Notes under the pieces: generated by a model
Seen by the model: only the letters and a program-made list of their open reading frames with translations
The model's database searches: none
What the model was told of the DNA's origin: nothing
Position numbers and translations under genes: made by a program
Shown: in pieces, positions 1-7,540 of the stretch
How the letters are laid out: each line of letters opens with the position of its first letter
Numbering within the stretch: the stretch's first letter is position 1
Source: SZAS-3 sp964386785
GTDB taxonomy: Bacteria; Chlamydiota; Chlamydiia; Chlamydiales; JAAKFR01
Length of the DNA stretch: 23,016 nucleotides
Assembly (NCBI GenBank): GCA_964386785.1
Contig: CAYLUD010000027.1
Location: 1-23,016, forward strand
Reading direction: 5' to 3'

Positions 1-2
1 CA

Positions 3-263
3 AAAGGTGCTCTTTTTCAAGAAATTAGCATTCGCTTACGTCAAACTGGCGTTATGATACGTTACGTAGCTCAACAGTTCCCGGACTTCTCCATCTCTTG
101 GGGTTCTGTGGACTGGCAGCCAAGGCTCACGATCATTCAGGAATTGCGAAAAAAAGTGGAACAATCTAAGGACCTAAAAGATGCCCAGAAGGCAGATTTT
201 TTAGCGCAGCTAGATCTCGCGAATCAGCGATTGACCAAAGATGCAACATCGCCTGATAGCTGA
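3..263 (+). CDS. C-terminal part of an unrecognised protein (cut by window edge)
   Basis: The reading frame is open from the first bases of the window to the TGA at 261-263, so this is the 3' end of a gene that starts outside. An internal ATG at 54 could be mistaken for a start, but the frame continues upstream of it and it has no Shine-Dalgarno site. The visible 86 residues begin with a short amphipathic stretch, contain a Trp-rich segment (SWGSVDWQPR) and end in a charged, probably helical or coiled-coil tail rich in K, Q and D. The first 30 residues faintly recall the C-terminal domain of MscS-type mechanosensitive channels, but this is too weak to name. Two hairpins follow its stop, suggesting the transcript ends before the ribosomal operon. 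Confidence 0.6.
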   Translation, partial: KGALFQEISIRLRQTGVMIRYVAQQFPDFSISWGSVDWQPRLTIIQELRKKVEQSKDLKDAQKADFLAQLDLANQRLTKDATSPDS

Positions 264-324
264 GAATGGGGATAGTATTGCGTCACTTGTTGCGCGTAAT
301 CTTATCCCTGGTGGCCTTAACATG

Positions 325-365
325 AAATGGTTTCAGTGAAACCATTTTCCTTTCTTTGAGAAAGG
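325..365 (+). terminator. Tandem hairpins after the upstream gene
   Basis: Two perfect hairpins sit end to end. The first has a 10-bp stem (325-334 with 338-347, 3-nt loop) followed by a short T run. The second has a 7-bp stem (349-355 with 359-365, 3-nt loop). They lie 60 bases after the stop of the left-edge gene and are the likely end of its transcript. The T run is only about four bases, so this is a weak intrinsic terminator by the usual rule. Confidence 0.5.
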
Positions 366-384
366 CTCGTCACATTCGCATGAT
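356..384 (+). promoter_or_regulatory. Candidate promoter of the ribosomal protein operon
   Basis: A TTGAGA -35 box (356-361) is separated by 17 bases from CATGAT (379-384), matching 5/6 and 4/6 positions of the housekeeping sigma consensus. Transcription would start near 391, giving a leader of about 215 bases before rplC. The -35 box overlaps the second terminator hairpin. It is the best match I saw in the 264-606 gap, but was found by eye only. Confidence 0.35.
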
Positions 385-390
385 TTTCCT

Positions 391-606
391 CTGTGTAGGC
401 GGTTTTCTCTAGAAGAAAAAACGAAGACCTGATACGCTTTGCCCTTCGTTTCTAAGGTGAGGCCTCCTGGTGAGGCTTTCCAGAGAACCACGTTCAATGC
501 GGTAATGTTTTAAAAAATTTTACTGAGAGCGTCGCACTGGCTAGACCGAGGAAACTGCCTCATTAGGCATTTTTTTAAACACTCTTTTGAGAATGGGATA
601 CGGCCT
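391..606 (+). promoter_or_regulatory. Structured leader upstream of rplC
   Basis: This untranslated stretch contains three hairpins on the + strand: an 8-bp stem (419-426 with 444-451), a 7-bp stem with one G-U (460-466 with 472-478), and a 5-bp stem (556-560 with 565-569, 4-nt loop) followed directly by seven T residues (570-576). The last looks like an intrinsic terminator only 31 bases before the rplC start. GAGG at 548-551 could instead pair with CCTC at 558-561, which includes the left arm of that terminator. This is an attenuator-like arrangement; function is inferred. Confidence 0.4.
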
Positions 607-1281
607 ATGACGATACGGTTGATGGGAACCAAGCGCGGCATGACACAGCGGTTCGATAAGGACGGAAACCTTGTCGTATGTACGGTGATTCATGCAGAAC
701 CCAATGTGGTTACGCAAATTAAGCGCAAAGAGTCGGATGGATATAGCGCTTTGCAGCTGGCTTGTGGTCAGATTGTGGTGCAAGATGAACGCACTCTAGA
801 AAAACGTCTGTCTAAGCAGTTGCTTGGGCATTATCGCAAGGCGAGTGTCTCGCCTCGGCGTCATCTGTGCGAATCGCGTCTTTCAGAAGATGAGTTAAGC
901 GCGTATTCTGTGGGTCAAGAGTTGTCTGTGAGCTTGTTTGCGGAAGAGAGTCATATTGATGTCGCAGGTACAAGCAAGGGAAAAGGGTTTCAAGGGGTAA
1001 TCAAGCGATACAACTTTGGCGGCGGCCCTGCAGCTCACGGCTCAGGTTTCCATCGTCATGGGGGATCGACAGGTATGCGCTCTACCCCAGGCCGTACCTT
1101 GCCAGGTCAAAAAAAAGCAGGCCGGATGGGTGGAGAGCGGGTTACAGTGCAAAGTTTGCGAATTGTCGGTGTGGATGCAGTTAGAAATCTCATTTTTGTA
1201 GAGGGAGCTGTGCCTGGCGCCAACGGGCATCTTGTTTGGCTGACGAAAGCGATGAAGAAGCGAGGAGGAAAGCGTGGCTAA
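607..1281 (+). CDS. rplC: 50S ribosomal protein L3
   Basis: L3 binds 23S rRNA early in 50S assembly and reaches toward the peptidyl-transferase centre. The N-terminus reads MTIRLMGTKRGMTQRF, the usual L3 opening. The long central loop is recognisable (GTSKGKGFQGVIKRY, then GGPAAHGSGFHRHGGS, about residues 120-155), followed by the GERVTVQSLRIVGVD strand and the VEGAVPGANG turn near the C-terminus. At 224 residues it has normal bacterial length. GGGA at 595-598 is a weak ribosome-binding site for the ATG. Its stop overlaps the rplD start by eight bases. It is the first gene of the block; rpsJ, which precedes rplC in many bacteria, is not present. Confidence 0.97.
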   Translation: MTIRLMGTKRGMTQRFDKDGNLVVCTVIHAEPNVVTQIKRKESDGYSALQLACGQIVVQDERTLEKRLSKQLLGHYRKASVSPRRHLCESRLSEDELSAYSVGQELSVSLFAEESHIDVAGTSKGKGFQGVIKRYNFGGGPAAHGSGFHRHGGSTGMRSTPGRTLPGQKKAGRMGGERVTVQSLRIVGVDAVRNLIFVEGAVPGANGHLVWLTKAMKKRGGKRG

Positions 1282-1945
1282 ACTAACGACATACGATATG
1301 CAAGGTGCTGCTGCTGGGGAGCGAGAGCTTTCTTCTATGTGGCAAGACAAAAACGCCAGTCCTCAAATGATTAAGGATTACATTGTTGCCATTCGAGCAA
1401 ACCTCCGTCAATGGTCGGCTAGCACGAAAGGGCGTAGCGAAGTCAGCCATTCCACGAAAAAGCCTCATCGTCAAAAAGGGACAGGTGGAGCTCGTCAGGG
1501 AACATTGGCTGCGCCTCAGTACAAGGGAGGGGGAGTTGTATTTGGTCCTCGTCCTAAATTTGATCAACACGTCCGTATTAACCGTAAAGAGCGACGTAGC
1601 GCGGTTCGTCACCTTTTGGCAGAAAAAATCCAAGGGGGATCTCTAATTGTAGTGAAAGATTTTCATGCATTGCAGACACCAAGAACAAAGACCATGGCTG
1701 CTCTTGTCAAGGCGCTTGGTTTGTCGATGCGCTCCCTGCTCTTTGTGGGTGAGAGCGTGCGAGAAGCTGGACAGACGCTAGCTGATGAGCGCCACGATGT
1801 CTTGCGTAAGAGTGTGCGTAATTTGCCTGGAGCTTGGTTTCTTTTGGCAAATCAATTGAATGGTTATGATATTCTACGTGCTAAATCCATCATCATCACC
1901 CAACAGGCTTTTGATGAAATCGAACAACAGTTAGGTGATCTATGA
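1274..1945 (+). CDS. rplD: 50S ribosomal protein L4
   Basis: L4 binds domain I of 23S rRNA, and its long loop lines the nascent peptide exit tunnel. That loop is seen as GRSEVSHSTKKPHRQKGTGGARQG and the following GGGVVFGPRPK (about residues 53-95). The C-terminal half carries the Rossmann-like globular domain, with an NLPG-type segment (VRNLPGAWFL) near residue 180. Translation starts at GTG 1274, preceded by a clear GGAGGAA (1263-1269) and overlapping the end of rplC, so coupling is likely. In enterobacteria L4 also represses its own operon through the leader; whether that applies to the leader here is unknown. Confidence 0.97.
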   Translation: MAKLTTYDMQGAAAGERELSSMWQDKNASPQMIKDYIVAIRANLRQWSASTKGRSEVSHSTKKPHRQKGTGGARQGTLAAPQYKGGGVVFGPRPKFDQHVRINRKERRSAVRHLLAEKIQGGSLIVVKDFHALQTPRTKTMAALVKALGLSMRSLLFVGESVREAGQTLADERHDVLRKSVRNLPGAWFLLANQLNGYDILRAKSIIITQQAFDEIEQQLGDL

Positions 1946-2283
1946 GAGATTGTTTTGCTATCATCAAATCGCGATATATCACGGAAAAGGCAAGTGTGTT
2001 AGCTGGTCTTCATCAATCCGATCGTAATCCATGTTTAAAGGCTTGTGATGAGCCTAAAGCTGTTTTTCTGGTAGATGATCAAGCAACGAAGCCTGAAATA
2101 GCACGTGCTCTAGAAGAAATTTATCGCGAACAGGCTATAAAAGTAGTGCGAGTGAATACCCTTCGCGTAAAACCCAAACGAACCAATCGAGGCAAAGGGC
2201 GGGGTCGTCCAGGGGCTCATGCGGGCTTCAAAAAAGCGATTGTAACGTTCCGGGCTGGGGATTCGATTGAGAAGGTAGGATAA
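1942..2283 (+). CDS. rplW: 50S ribosomal protein L23
   Basis: L23 sits at the exit of the ribosomal tunnel, where it docks trigger factor and the signal recognition particle. The 113 residues show the conserved start IIKSRYITEKAS, the V(F/V)xVDxxATKPEI segment, and the basic loop with TLRVKPKRTNRGKGRGRPG. An insertion rich in D, C and K (about residues 24-36) lies after the first helix, giving slightly more length than the usual 95-100 residues. The start ATG overlaps the rplD stop in an ATGA, indicating translational coupling. Confidence 0.95.
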   Translation: MRDCFAIIKSRYITEKASVLAGLHQSDRNPCLKACDEPKAVFLVDDQATKPEIARALEEIYREQAIKVVRVNTLRVKPKRTNRGKGRGRPGAHAGFKKAIVTFRAGDSIEKVG

Positions 2284-2289
2284 GAAGAT

Positions 2290-3144
2290 ATGCCAAAAAA
2301 ATTTAGACCGAATACACCTGGGATGCGCCACCTTGTGCTGGCCTCGAAGCAAGAGCTAACTCTTCTTGGAGAGGTAGAAGGAACTGCATCAAAAGCAGAA
2401 GTTCGCCCTCTTCGCGCTCTGTTAGCTGCTAAACGTAGAACAGGGGGCCGTAATAACAATGGCCACATCACTTGTCGTCATAAAGGTGGAGGACATAAAC
2501 GTCACTATCGCCAAATTGACTTTAAGCGCAATAAGGATGGAATTCCTGCTGTTGTGGCTTCTGTAGAATATGATCCAAATCGCTCTTCGTTTATTGCTCT
2601 CATTCATTATCGAGATGGAGAGAAAAGATATATTCTTGCTCCAAAAGGGCTCAAGCGCGGGGATGAAATCCTGTCCGGGGATCAAAGTCCATTTAAAGCA
2701 GGATGTTGCTTAGCTCTTAAGAATATGCCTATTGGTTCTATGGTGCATAATATTGAGATGCAACCAAGTCGTGGAGGTAAACTTGTGCGATCAGCCGGTT
2801 TAGCTGCCCAATTGGTCGCTCGTATTAATGGTTATGTGACCTTAAAGATGCCCTCAGGCGAATACCGATTAATTAATGAAGAGTGCCGAGCCACTCTGGG
2901 AGAGCTTTCGAATGCCGAACACAACTTGCGTGTAGAAGGGAAAGCCGGACGCGTGCGCTGGAAAGGTGTGCGTCCTACCGTTCGAGGTACAGCAATGAAC
3001 CCTGTAGATCACCCACATGGCGGGGGCGAGGGAAAACACAATGGTTACATTCCTCAAACTCCTTGGGCAAAACAGACCAAAGGTAGAAAGACTCGTAAAA
3101 AGAAAAAAACGACCAAGTGGATCGTGAAGGATCGTAGGAAATAA
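2290..3144 (+). CDS. rplB: 50S ribosomal protein L2
   Basis: L2 is one of the oldest 50S proteins and is required for subunit joining and peptidyl-transferase activity. The OB-fold and SH3-like domains are recognisable (GGRNNNGHITCRHKGGGHKR near residue 55; YILAPKGLKRGD near 117), and the C-terminal DHPHGGGEGKHNG motif at about residues 240-252 contains the conserved histidine equivalent to E. coli His229. The tail is very lysine-rich. Length is 284 residues, close to the 273-285 of the family. It starts six bases after rplW. Confidence 0.98.
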   Translation: MPKKFRPNTPGMRHLVLASKQELTLLGEVEGTASKAEVRPLRALLAAKRRTGGRNNNGHITCRHKGGGHKRHYRQIDFKRNKDGIPAVVASVEYDPNRSSFIALIHYRDGEKRYILAPKGLKRGDEILSGDQSPFKAGCCLALKNMPIGSMVHNIEMQPSRGGKLVRSAGLAAQLVARINGYVTLKMPSGEYRLINEECRATLGELSNAEHNLRVEGKAGRVRWKGVRPTVRGTAMNPVDHPHGGGEGKHNGYIPQTPWAKQTKGRKTRKKKKTTKWIVKDRRK

Positions 3145-3149
3145 AACAT

Positions 3150-3428
3150 ATGGGTAGATCATTAAGGAAAGGACCGTTTGTAGACCACCACCTCCTGGCC
3201 AAGGTTCAAAAGAAGAATCAGGAGGGCAAGAAAGCACCTATTAAAACTTGGTCGCGTCGTTCCCTGATCGTGCCAGATATGGTGGGTCATACTTTCGAAG
3301 TGCATAATGGGCGCAAGTTTCTTACCGTCTTTGTTTCTGAGACCATGGTAGGTCATAAGTTGGGAGAGTTTGCTCCCACAAGGCTGTTTAAGAGTCACCC
3401 TATTAAAAAAGCTGTAGCTGCAACGTAG
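3150..3428 (+). CDS. rpsS: 30S ribosomal protein S19
   Basis: S19 forms a complex with S13 in the head of the 30S subunit, close to the A-site tRNA. The N-terminus MGRSLRKGPFVDHHLL is diagnostic. The core WSRRSLIVPDMVGHTFEVHNGRKF and the C-terminal GHKLGEFAPTR complete the signature. The 92 residues match the usual length. It begins five bases after rplB and ends nine bases before rplV. Confidence 0.97.
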   Translation: MGRSLRKGPFVDHHLLAKVQKKNQEGKKAPIKTWSRRSLIVPDMVGHTFEVHNGRKFLTVFVSETMVGHKLGEFAPTRLFKSHPIKKAVAAT

Positions 3429-3437
3429 GAAGGAAAG

Positions 3438-3785
3438 ATGTCAGTAGGTAAGTGTATCACAAAGTATGTTCGAGTTCCTCCTCGTAAAGCTCGCTTAGCA
3501 GCGGACTTAATTCGGGGATTGCCCGTACAAGAAGCTAAGGCACAACTCCAGCATGTGCAAACTAAAGGGGGGAAACTCCTGATTAAAACGTTGGATACTG
3601 CGGTAGCCGATGCGGAGCTCCATTGGGATCTCCGTAAAGATCGTATGGTTGTGTTGGAAGTGCGTGTTGATGAGGGGCCTCGTTTAAAACGAGCAAAACC
3701 TCGCTCGAAAGGGTCTAAAGTGCCAGTCATAAAACGAACTAGCCATTTTACAGTTGTGGTTGGTGAAGAAGAACAGGGAGCATAA
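3438..3785 (+). CDS. rplV: 50S ribosomal protein L22
   Basis: L22 contacts all six domains of 23S rRNA, and its extended hairpin lines the exit tunnel opposite L4. The start of the fold is visible as KYVRVPPRKARLAADLIRG. The hairpin tip region VDEGPRLKRAKPRSKG (about residues 75-90) is the place where macrolide-affecting changes occur in other bacteria. The protein is 115 residues, and GGAAAG lies ahead of the ATG. A two-base gap separates it from rpsC. Confidence 0.96.
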   Translation: MSVGKCITKYVRVPPRKARLAADLIRGLPVQEAKAQLQHVQTKGGKLLIKTLDTAVADAELHWDLRKDRMVVLEVRVDEGPRLKRAKPRSKGSKVPVIKRTSHFTVVVGEEEQGA

Positions 3786-3787
3786 GA

Positions 3788-4438
3788 GTGGGCCAGAAAG
3801 TTTGTCCAGTAGGATTCCGTACCACCGTCACGAAAAAATGGCGTTCTCTATGGTTTGGAAATAAAGCAGAGTTCAGCGGTTACGTAGTTGAAGATTTTCG
3901 ACTCCGTGAATGGTTGAAGAAAAAACCTGCATGTCAGGGAGCTTCTCGCTTTACTATCAAACGAATGAGCGATCGTATTGAAATCACCATTCACACTTCT
4001 CGACCTGGTATTGTCATAGGCAAAAAAGGCGTAGAAATCGATCAACTGAAACAAGATGCTTCCAAGTTCACTGGCAAAGAAGTCTGGATTGAAGTGGAAG
4101 AAATTAAGAGACCTGATCTCGATGCAAAATTAGTAGCAGAAGGAATTGCAAAGCAATTAGCCCGTCGTATCGCTTTTCGTAGGGCTATGAAGAAAGCAAT
4201 TCAGTCTACAATGGATTCTGGCGCGGTAGGCATCAAAGTCCAAGTGTCCGGACGCTTAGGCGGCGCGGAGATTGCCCGTACGGAGTGGTACAAAGAGGGA
4301 CGTGTTCCTCTCCATACTCTACGTGCAGATATTGACTATGCAACAGCTCGTGCAGAGACGACATATGGCACCATTGGTGTGAAAGTTTGGATCAATCGAG
4401 GCGAGCAGTCTCTCACACCAGAACGTATTGCAGGATAG
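3788..4438 (+). CDS. rpsC: 30S ribosomal protein S3
   Basis: S3 lies at the mRNA entry pore and contributes to mRNA unwinding with S4 and S5. The start is GTG (3788) with GGGAG just upstream, giving the canonical MGQKVCPVGFR. A KH domain is present with the GKKG loop at residues 78-81 (IVIGKKGVEI). The C-terminal domain shows SGRLGGAEIARTEWYKEG and VPLHTLRADIDYA. At 216 residues it is slightly shorter than the E. coli protein, mainly in the C-terminal tail. Confidence 0.97.
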   Translation: MGQKVCPVGFRTTVTKKWRSLWFGNKAEFSGYVVEDFRLREWLKKKPACQGASRFTIKRMSDRIEITIHTSRPGIVIGKKGVEIDQLKQDASKFTGKEVWIEVEEIKRPDLDAKLVAEGIAKQLARRIAFRRAMKKAIQSTMDSGAVGIKVQVSGRLGGAEIARTEWYKEGRVPLHTLRADIDYATARAETTYGTIGVKVWINRGEQSLTPERIAG

Positions 4439-4450
4439 GAGGGCCGAGAG

Positions 4451-4870
4451 ATGTCATTAATACCAAAAAGAACGAAATTTCGTAAGCAGCAAAAAGGTCA
4501 TCACGCAGGGTTAAGTAAGTCGGGCCATTTCGTCGAGTTTGGTGAGTTTGGAATGCAGGCCCTAGATCGTGGCCGCCTTACTTCTCAGCAAATTGAAGCG
4601 TGTCGAGTTGCAATTAATCGTTTCTTCAAAAGAAAAGGTAAAGTGTGGATTCGCGTATTCGCAGATAAGCCCATCACAAAAAAACCTGCTGAAACTCGTA
4701 TGGGAAAGGGTAAGGGGGCTCCTGACCATTGGGTGGCTGTTGTGCGTCCAGGACGAGTGCTTTTTGAGGTGTCGAACGTAACAAAAGAAGAAGCGCAGCA
4801 AGCGCTACGACGAGCTGCAGCTAAGATTGCAATTAAGACTCGATTTGTTGAACGCGTGGAGAGAGTGTAG
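4451..4870 (+). CDS. rplP: 50S ribosomal protein L16
   Basis: L16 binds near the elbow of A-site tRNA on the 50S subunit. The start MSLIPKRTKFRKQQKG, the middle RLTSQQIEACRVAINR and the block KKPAETRMGKGKGAPDHWVA are diagnostic; the last contains the conserved RMGKGKG loop pointing to the peptidyl-transferase region. Length 139 residues is typical. A GGAGGGCCGAGAG stretch before the ATG gives a strong ribosome-binding site. Confidence 0.97.
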   Translation: MSLIPKRTKFRKQQKGHHAGLSKSGHFVEFGEFGMQALDRGRLTSQQIEACRVAINRFFKRKGKVWIRVFADKPITKKPAETRMGKGKGAPDHWVAVVRPGRVLFEVSNVTKEEAQQALRRAAAKIAIKTRFVERVERV

Positions 4871-4872
4871 TC

Positions 4873-5076
4873 ATGGCGAAAAAGACTCAAGATCTAAGAA
4901 ATATGAGTTTGGAAGAACTCGACCGCATGGTAGAATCTCTCCGAAAAGAAATTTTCTCTCTGAGAGGACAGCGCCTTTCTCAGGATCACAAGGACCGTAA
5001 GGTTCATCGTATCGCAGCGATGAAATTAGACATTGCGCGAGCGCTAACAATCAAGGGAGAAAAGGTGAGGGCATAA
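4873..5076 (+). CDS. rpmC: 50S ribosomal protein L29
   Basis: L29 is a small two-helix protein next to L23 at the tunnel exit. Its 67 residues show the expected pattern: a first helix with DLRNMSLEELDRMVESLRKEIFSLR, a turn, and a second helix VHRIAAMKLDIARALTI. It starts two bases after rplP, and its TAA overlaps the next start codon in a TAATG. Confidence 0.94.
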   Translation: MAKKTQDLRNMSLEELDRMVESLRKEIFSLRGQRLSQDHKDRKVHRIAAMKLDIARALTIKGEKVRA

Positions 5077-5315
5077 TGCAGCAAGTTTCTCAAAGAAAAG
5101 AAAAAGAAGGGGTTGTTCTTTCCACAAAAATGGAAAAAACAGTGGTTGTTAAGGTAGAGCGTACTTATCGTCACCCTGAATATAAGAAAGTTGTACGTCG
5201 CGCGAAAAAATACTATGCCCATCATGAGGGCGCTCCACTCCAAGTGGGGGATCGTGTTACGATCATTGAAACGCGTCCGATGTCCAAACTCAAAAGATGG
5301 CGAGTCAAAGGGTAG
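5076..5315 (+). CDS. rpsQ: 30S ribosomal protein S17
   Basis: S17 is an OB-fold primary binder of the 16S rRNA 5' domain. The segments GVVLSTKMEKTVVVKVER, HPEYKKVVRRAKKYYAH and GDRVTIIETRPMSKLKRW are the family signature. It has 79 residues, and its start overlaps the rpmC stop. The normal pairing with rpmC supports the call. Confidence 0.95.
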   Translation: MQQVSQRKEKEGVVLSTKMEKTVVVKVERTYRHPEYKKVVRRAKKYYAHHEGAPLQVGDRVTIIETRPMSKLKRWRVKG

Positions 5316-5327
5316 AAGGAGAAGGGT

Positions 5328-5696
5328 ATGCTTCAACAGGAATCTCAATTAAAAGTCGCTGATAATACTGGCGCTAAGAGAGTTAAGTGCTTTAAAGTCC
5401 TTCGAGGATCAAAACGCCGTTATGCGCACGTAGGTGATATCATCATTTGTTCTGTGCGGGAAGCTGAGCCGAATAGCGCCGTCAAAAAAGGGGATGTGGT
5501 TCGGGCAGTAATCGTTCGTTCCAAACGATATATTAAGAGAAAAGATGGATCTTGGCTTCGGTTTGACACAAATAGTTGCGTCTTGATTGATGATAAGGGG
5601 AACCCTCGTGGAACTCGTATTTTTGGCCCAGTGGCTCGTGAAGTCCGCGATTGTGGATATTTGAAAATTTGCTCCCTAGCTCCGGAGGTGATCTAA
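5328..5696 (+). CDS. rplN: 50S ribosomal protein L14
   Basis: L14 lies at the subunit interface and contacts 16S helix 14; it is also the docking site of the silencing factor RsfS in bacteria. The start MLQQESQLKVADNTGAKR is nearly invariant, and later GDVVRAVIVRSK and GNPRGTRIFGPVAREVR confirm it. The 122 residues equal the standard length. The final codons contain the ribosome-binding site of rplX. Confidence 0.97.
   Translation: MLQQESQLKVADNTGAKRVKCFKVLRGSKRRYAHVGDIIICSVREAEPNSAVKKGDVVRAVIVRSKRYIKRKDGSWLRFDTNSCVLIDDKGNPRGTRIFGPVAREVRDCGYLKICSLAPEVI
5684..5693 (+). promoter_or_regulatory. Full-length Shine-Dalgarno site of rplX
   Basis: GGAGGTGATC pairs over ten bases with the usual 16S rRNA 3' end. 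It lies inside the last codons of rplN and decides the rplX start at 5696. Confidence 0.8.
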
Positions 5697-6031
5697 TGGC
5701 ACGTTTAAGAACAGGCGATGAGGTCGTTGTAATCTCAGGCAATGATAGGGGAAAAACAGGGAAAGTTCTTCGTGTTAATGGAGAGCGCGTACTAGTTGAA
5801 GGTGTGAATATTCGAAAGAAACACCGCAAAGCTAACAATCAGGGTGGAGCCTCAAAAATTATTGATATCGAGTGCTCGATTCATTGCTCTAATGTCAAAC
5901 TCTGGGTTAAAGATCGAGCGGTTCGCCTTAAAGCTCGCTTGGATCAAGAGGGAAAAAAAGAATGGGTCTATCTGAATCAAGGGCAATTAGAAGTCTACCG
6001 ACCTGTCCAATCCAGTAGCGGTAAAGGATAA
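5696..6031 (+). CDS. rplX: 50S ribosomal protein L24
   Basis: L24 is an assembly initiator with a KOW/SH3 domain, seen as LRTGDEVVVISGNDRGKTGK near the N-terminus and NIRKKHRK after it. I place the start at ATG 5696, overlapping the rplN TAA, because the protein then begins MARLRTGDE and a ten-base perfect anti-SD match, GGAGGTGATC, lies at 5684-5693. The longer frame opening at 5651 would only add codons inside rplN. Length is 111 residues. This is among the strongest ribosome-binding sites in the window. Confidence 0.96.
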   Translation: MARLRTGDEVVVISGNDRGKTGKVLRVNGERVLVEGVNIRKKHRKANNQGGASKIIDIECSIHCSNVKLWVKDRAVRLKARLDQEGKKEWVYLNQGQLEVYRPVQSSSGKG

Positions 6032-6037
6032 CGTATT

Positions 6038-6586
6038 ATGACACTGCTAAAAGAAAAGTATCAGAATCAAGTTAAACAAAAGCTGACAGAACGGTTTGGC
6101 TACACCAATCCTATGATGTTGCCGAAGATGACAAAGATTGTCATCAGCATGGGGTTTGCTGAGGCTACTAAGGATAAGAACGCATTGCAAGATGCGCTTC
6201 ATGAGCTGATGATGCTATCTGGCCAGAAGCCTATTACTACTCGAGCTAGAAAATCGGTCGCCGGTTTTAAACTTCGAGAAAATCAAGTAATTGGCGCTAA
6301 AGTTACTCTTCGTGGAAAGCGAATGTATGATTTTATGGCTCGTCTTTTCTTCATTGTCTCTCCAAGAATCCGCGACTTTCGCGGCTTTCCTAAAAAGGGA
6401 GACGGTAGAGGGTGTTATTCTCTGGGAATTGAAGACCAACAGATTTTCCCTGAGATCAATTTAGATAAAGTCAAACGTTCGCAGGGGATGAACGTCACAT
6501 TTGTCACCACAGCCCGTAATGATGAAGAGTGTTTGCATCTTCTCCAGGAACTTGGGTTGCCATTCAAAAAAGAGGATAGAGGGTAG
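6038..6586 (+). CDS. rplE: 50S ribosomal protein L5
   Basis: L5 binds 5S rRNA and forms inter-subunit bridge B1b with S13. Visible signatures are NPMMLPKMTKIVISMGFAEA, SGQKPITTRARKSVAGFKLR, GAKVTLRGKRMYDFMARL and the C-terminal FPEINLDKVKRSQGMNVTFVT. The 182 residues match the family. S14 (rpsN) follows L5 in many bacteria but does not here; rpsH begins five bases on. As far as I recall, chlamydiae carry rpsN elsewhere in the genome. Confidence 0.97.
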   Translation: MTLLKEKYQNQVKQKLTERFGYTNPMMLPKMTKIVISMGFAEATKDKNALQDALHELMMLSGQKPITTRARKSVAGFKLRENQVIGAKVTLRGKRMYDFMARLFFIVSPRIRDFRGFPKKGDGRGCYSLGIEDQQIFPEINLDKVKRSQGMNVTFVTTARNDEECLHLLQELGLPFKKEDRG

Positions 6587-6591
6587 TCGTT

Positions 6592-6987
6592 ATGTTGCAT
6601 GATCCCATTGCTGATCTATTAACTAGAATTCGTAACGGATCTAAAGCGAAACATCGCTTTATTGACGTTCAACATAGCGGTTTTAAAGAAGCCATTGTGC
6701 AGGTTCTGCAGAAGAAAGGTTTAGTCGCTCACTATCTAGTGAAGGAAGAAAAGAAAAAACGCACTATGCGTGTCTTTTTGAAATATGCACAGGAAAGAGA
6801 GTCTGTGTTAACTGGCCTCAAACGAGTGTCTCGTCCTTCACTTCGTCATTATGTGACTCGGGATAAGATTCCTTATGTTTTTGGTGGAATTGGATTTGCT
6901 ATTCTCTCTACTTCAGCAGGACTGATGGATGGGGAGCAGGCTCGTGCTGCAGGTTTAGGCGGCGAGTTAATTGCGTTAGCTTGGTAA
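6592..6987 (+). CDS. rpsH: 30S ribosomal protein S8
   Basis: S8 is a primary binder of the central 16S domain. The N-terminus HDPIADLLTRIRNGSKA and the C-terminal part (SRPSLRHYVTRDKIPYVFGG, then GFAILSTSAGLMDGEQARAAG) are characteristic. It has 131 residues and ends ten bases before rplF, where GGAGGAAA gives a strong ribosome-binding site for the next gene. Confidence 0.97.
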   Translation: MLHDPIADLLTRIRNGSKAKHRFIDVQHSGFKEAIVQVLQKKGLVAHYLVKEEKKKRTMRVFLKYAQERESVLTGLKRVSRPSLRHYVTRDKIPYVFGGIGFAILSTSAGLMDGEQARAAGLGGELIALAW

Positions 6988-6997
6988 TGGAGGAAAA

Positions 6998-7540
6998 ATG
7001 TCTCGTAAAGCAAAAATGGCTATTCCTCTTCCAAATGGAGTAGGGGTACAAGAACTAGAGCGAGTAGTAACAGTCAAAGGCCCTAAAGGCTCTCTGACAC
7101 TACAATTGTGTTGCCCTCATGTGGTTCTCTCGATTAATTCAGATAGCGTAGCTGTCTCTTTAGTAGAGGGAGAAGACAAGAGTAAGAATTTTCTCGGTTT
7201 GTACTGGGCTCTCATTTCCAATATGGTGAAAGGAGTTTCTCAGTCGTTTTCTAAAGATCTTGAAATGATCGGAGTGGGATTTCGAGCGGCCGTACAGGGA
7301 TCCTTGTTGGATCTTCAACTCGGTTTTTCTCATCCAGTAAAACTCCCTATTCCTTCAGGTATTCAGGTCAAAGTGGAAAAAAATACCCTGATCACGGTTA
7401 CAGGTATCGATAAAAGGGTTGTCGGACAGTTTTGTGCCGATATTCGTGCAAAACGACCTCCAGAACCTTACAAAGGAAAAGGTATTCGATACAAAGATGA
7501 ATACGTCCGTCGTAAAGCGGGTAAGGCAGGTAAGAAGTAA
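6998..7540 (+). CDS. rplF: 50S ribosomal protein L6
   Basis: L6 supports the GTPase-associated region of the 50S subunit. Two repeated L6 folds are visible: the first around VTVKGPKGSLTLQL, the second ending in the diagnostic KRPPEPYKGKGIRYKDEYVRRKAGKAGKK. Before it, the core segment MIGVGFRAAVQGSLLDLQLGFSHPV is also typical. Length 180 is normal. Its TAA overlaps the rplR start in TAATG. Confidence 0.97.
   Translation: MSRKAKMAIPLPNGVGVQELERVVTVKGPKGSLTLQLCCPHVVLSINSDSVAVSLVEGEDKSKNFLGLYWALISNMVKGVSQSFSKDLEMIGVGFRAAVQGSLLDLQLGFSHPVKLPIPSGIQVKVEKNTLITVTGIDKRVVGQFCADIRAKRPPEPYKGKGIRYKDEYVRRKAGKAGKK

Noticed and set aside
264..606. A short gene for S10 or another ribosomal protein in the leader
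   Set aside because: All frames are broken by stops, and no S10-like motif is present.
541..783. Minus-strand reading frame opposite the rplC start
   Set aside because: It lies almost wholly antisense to a certain ribosomal gene, has no ribosome-binding site, and its sequence shows no motif.
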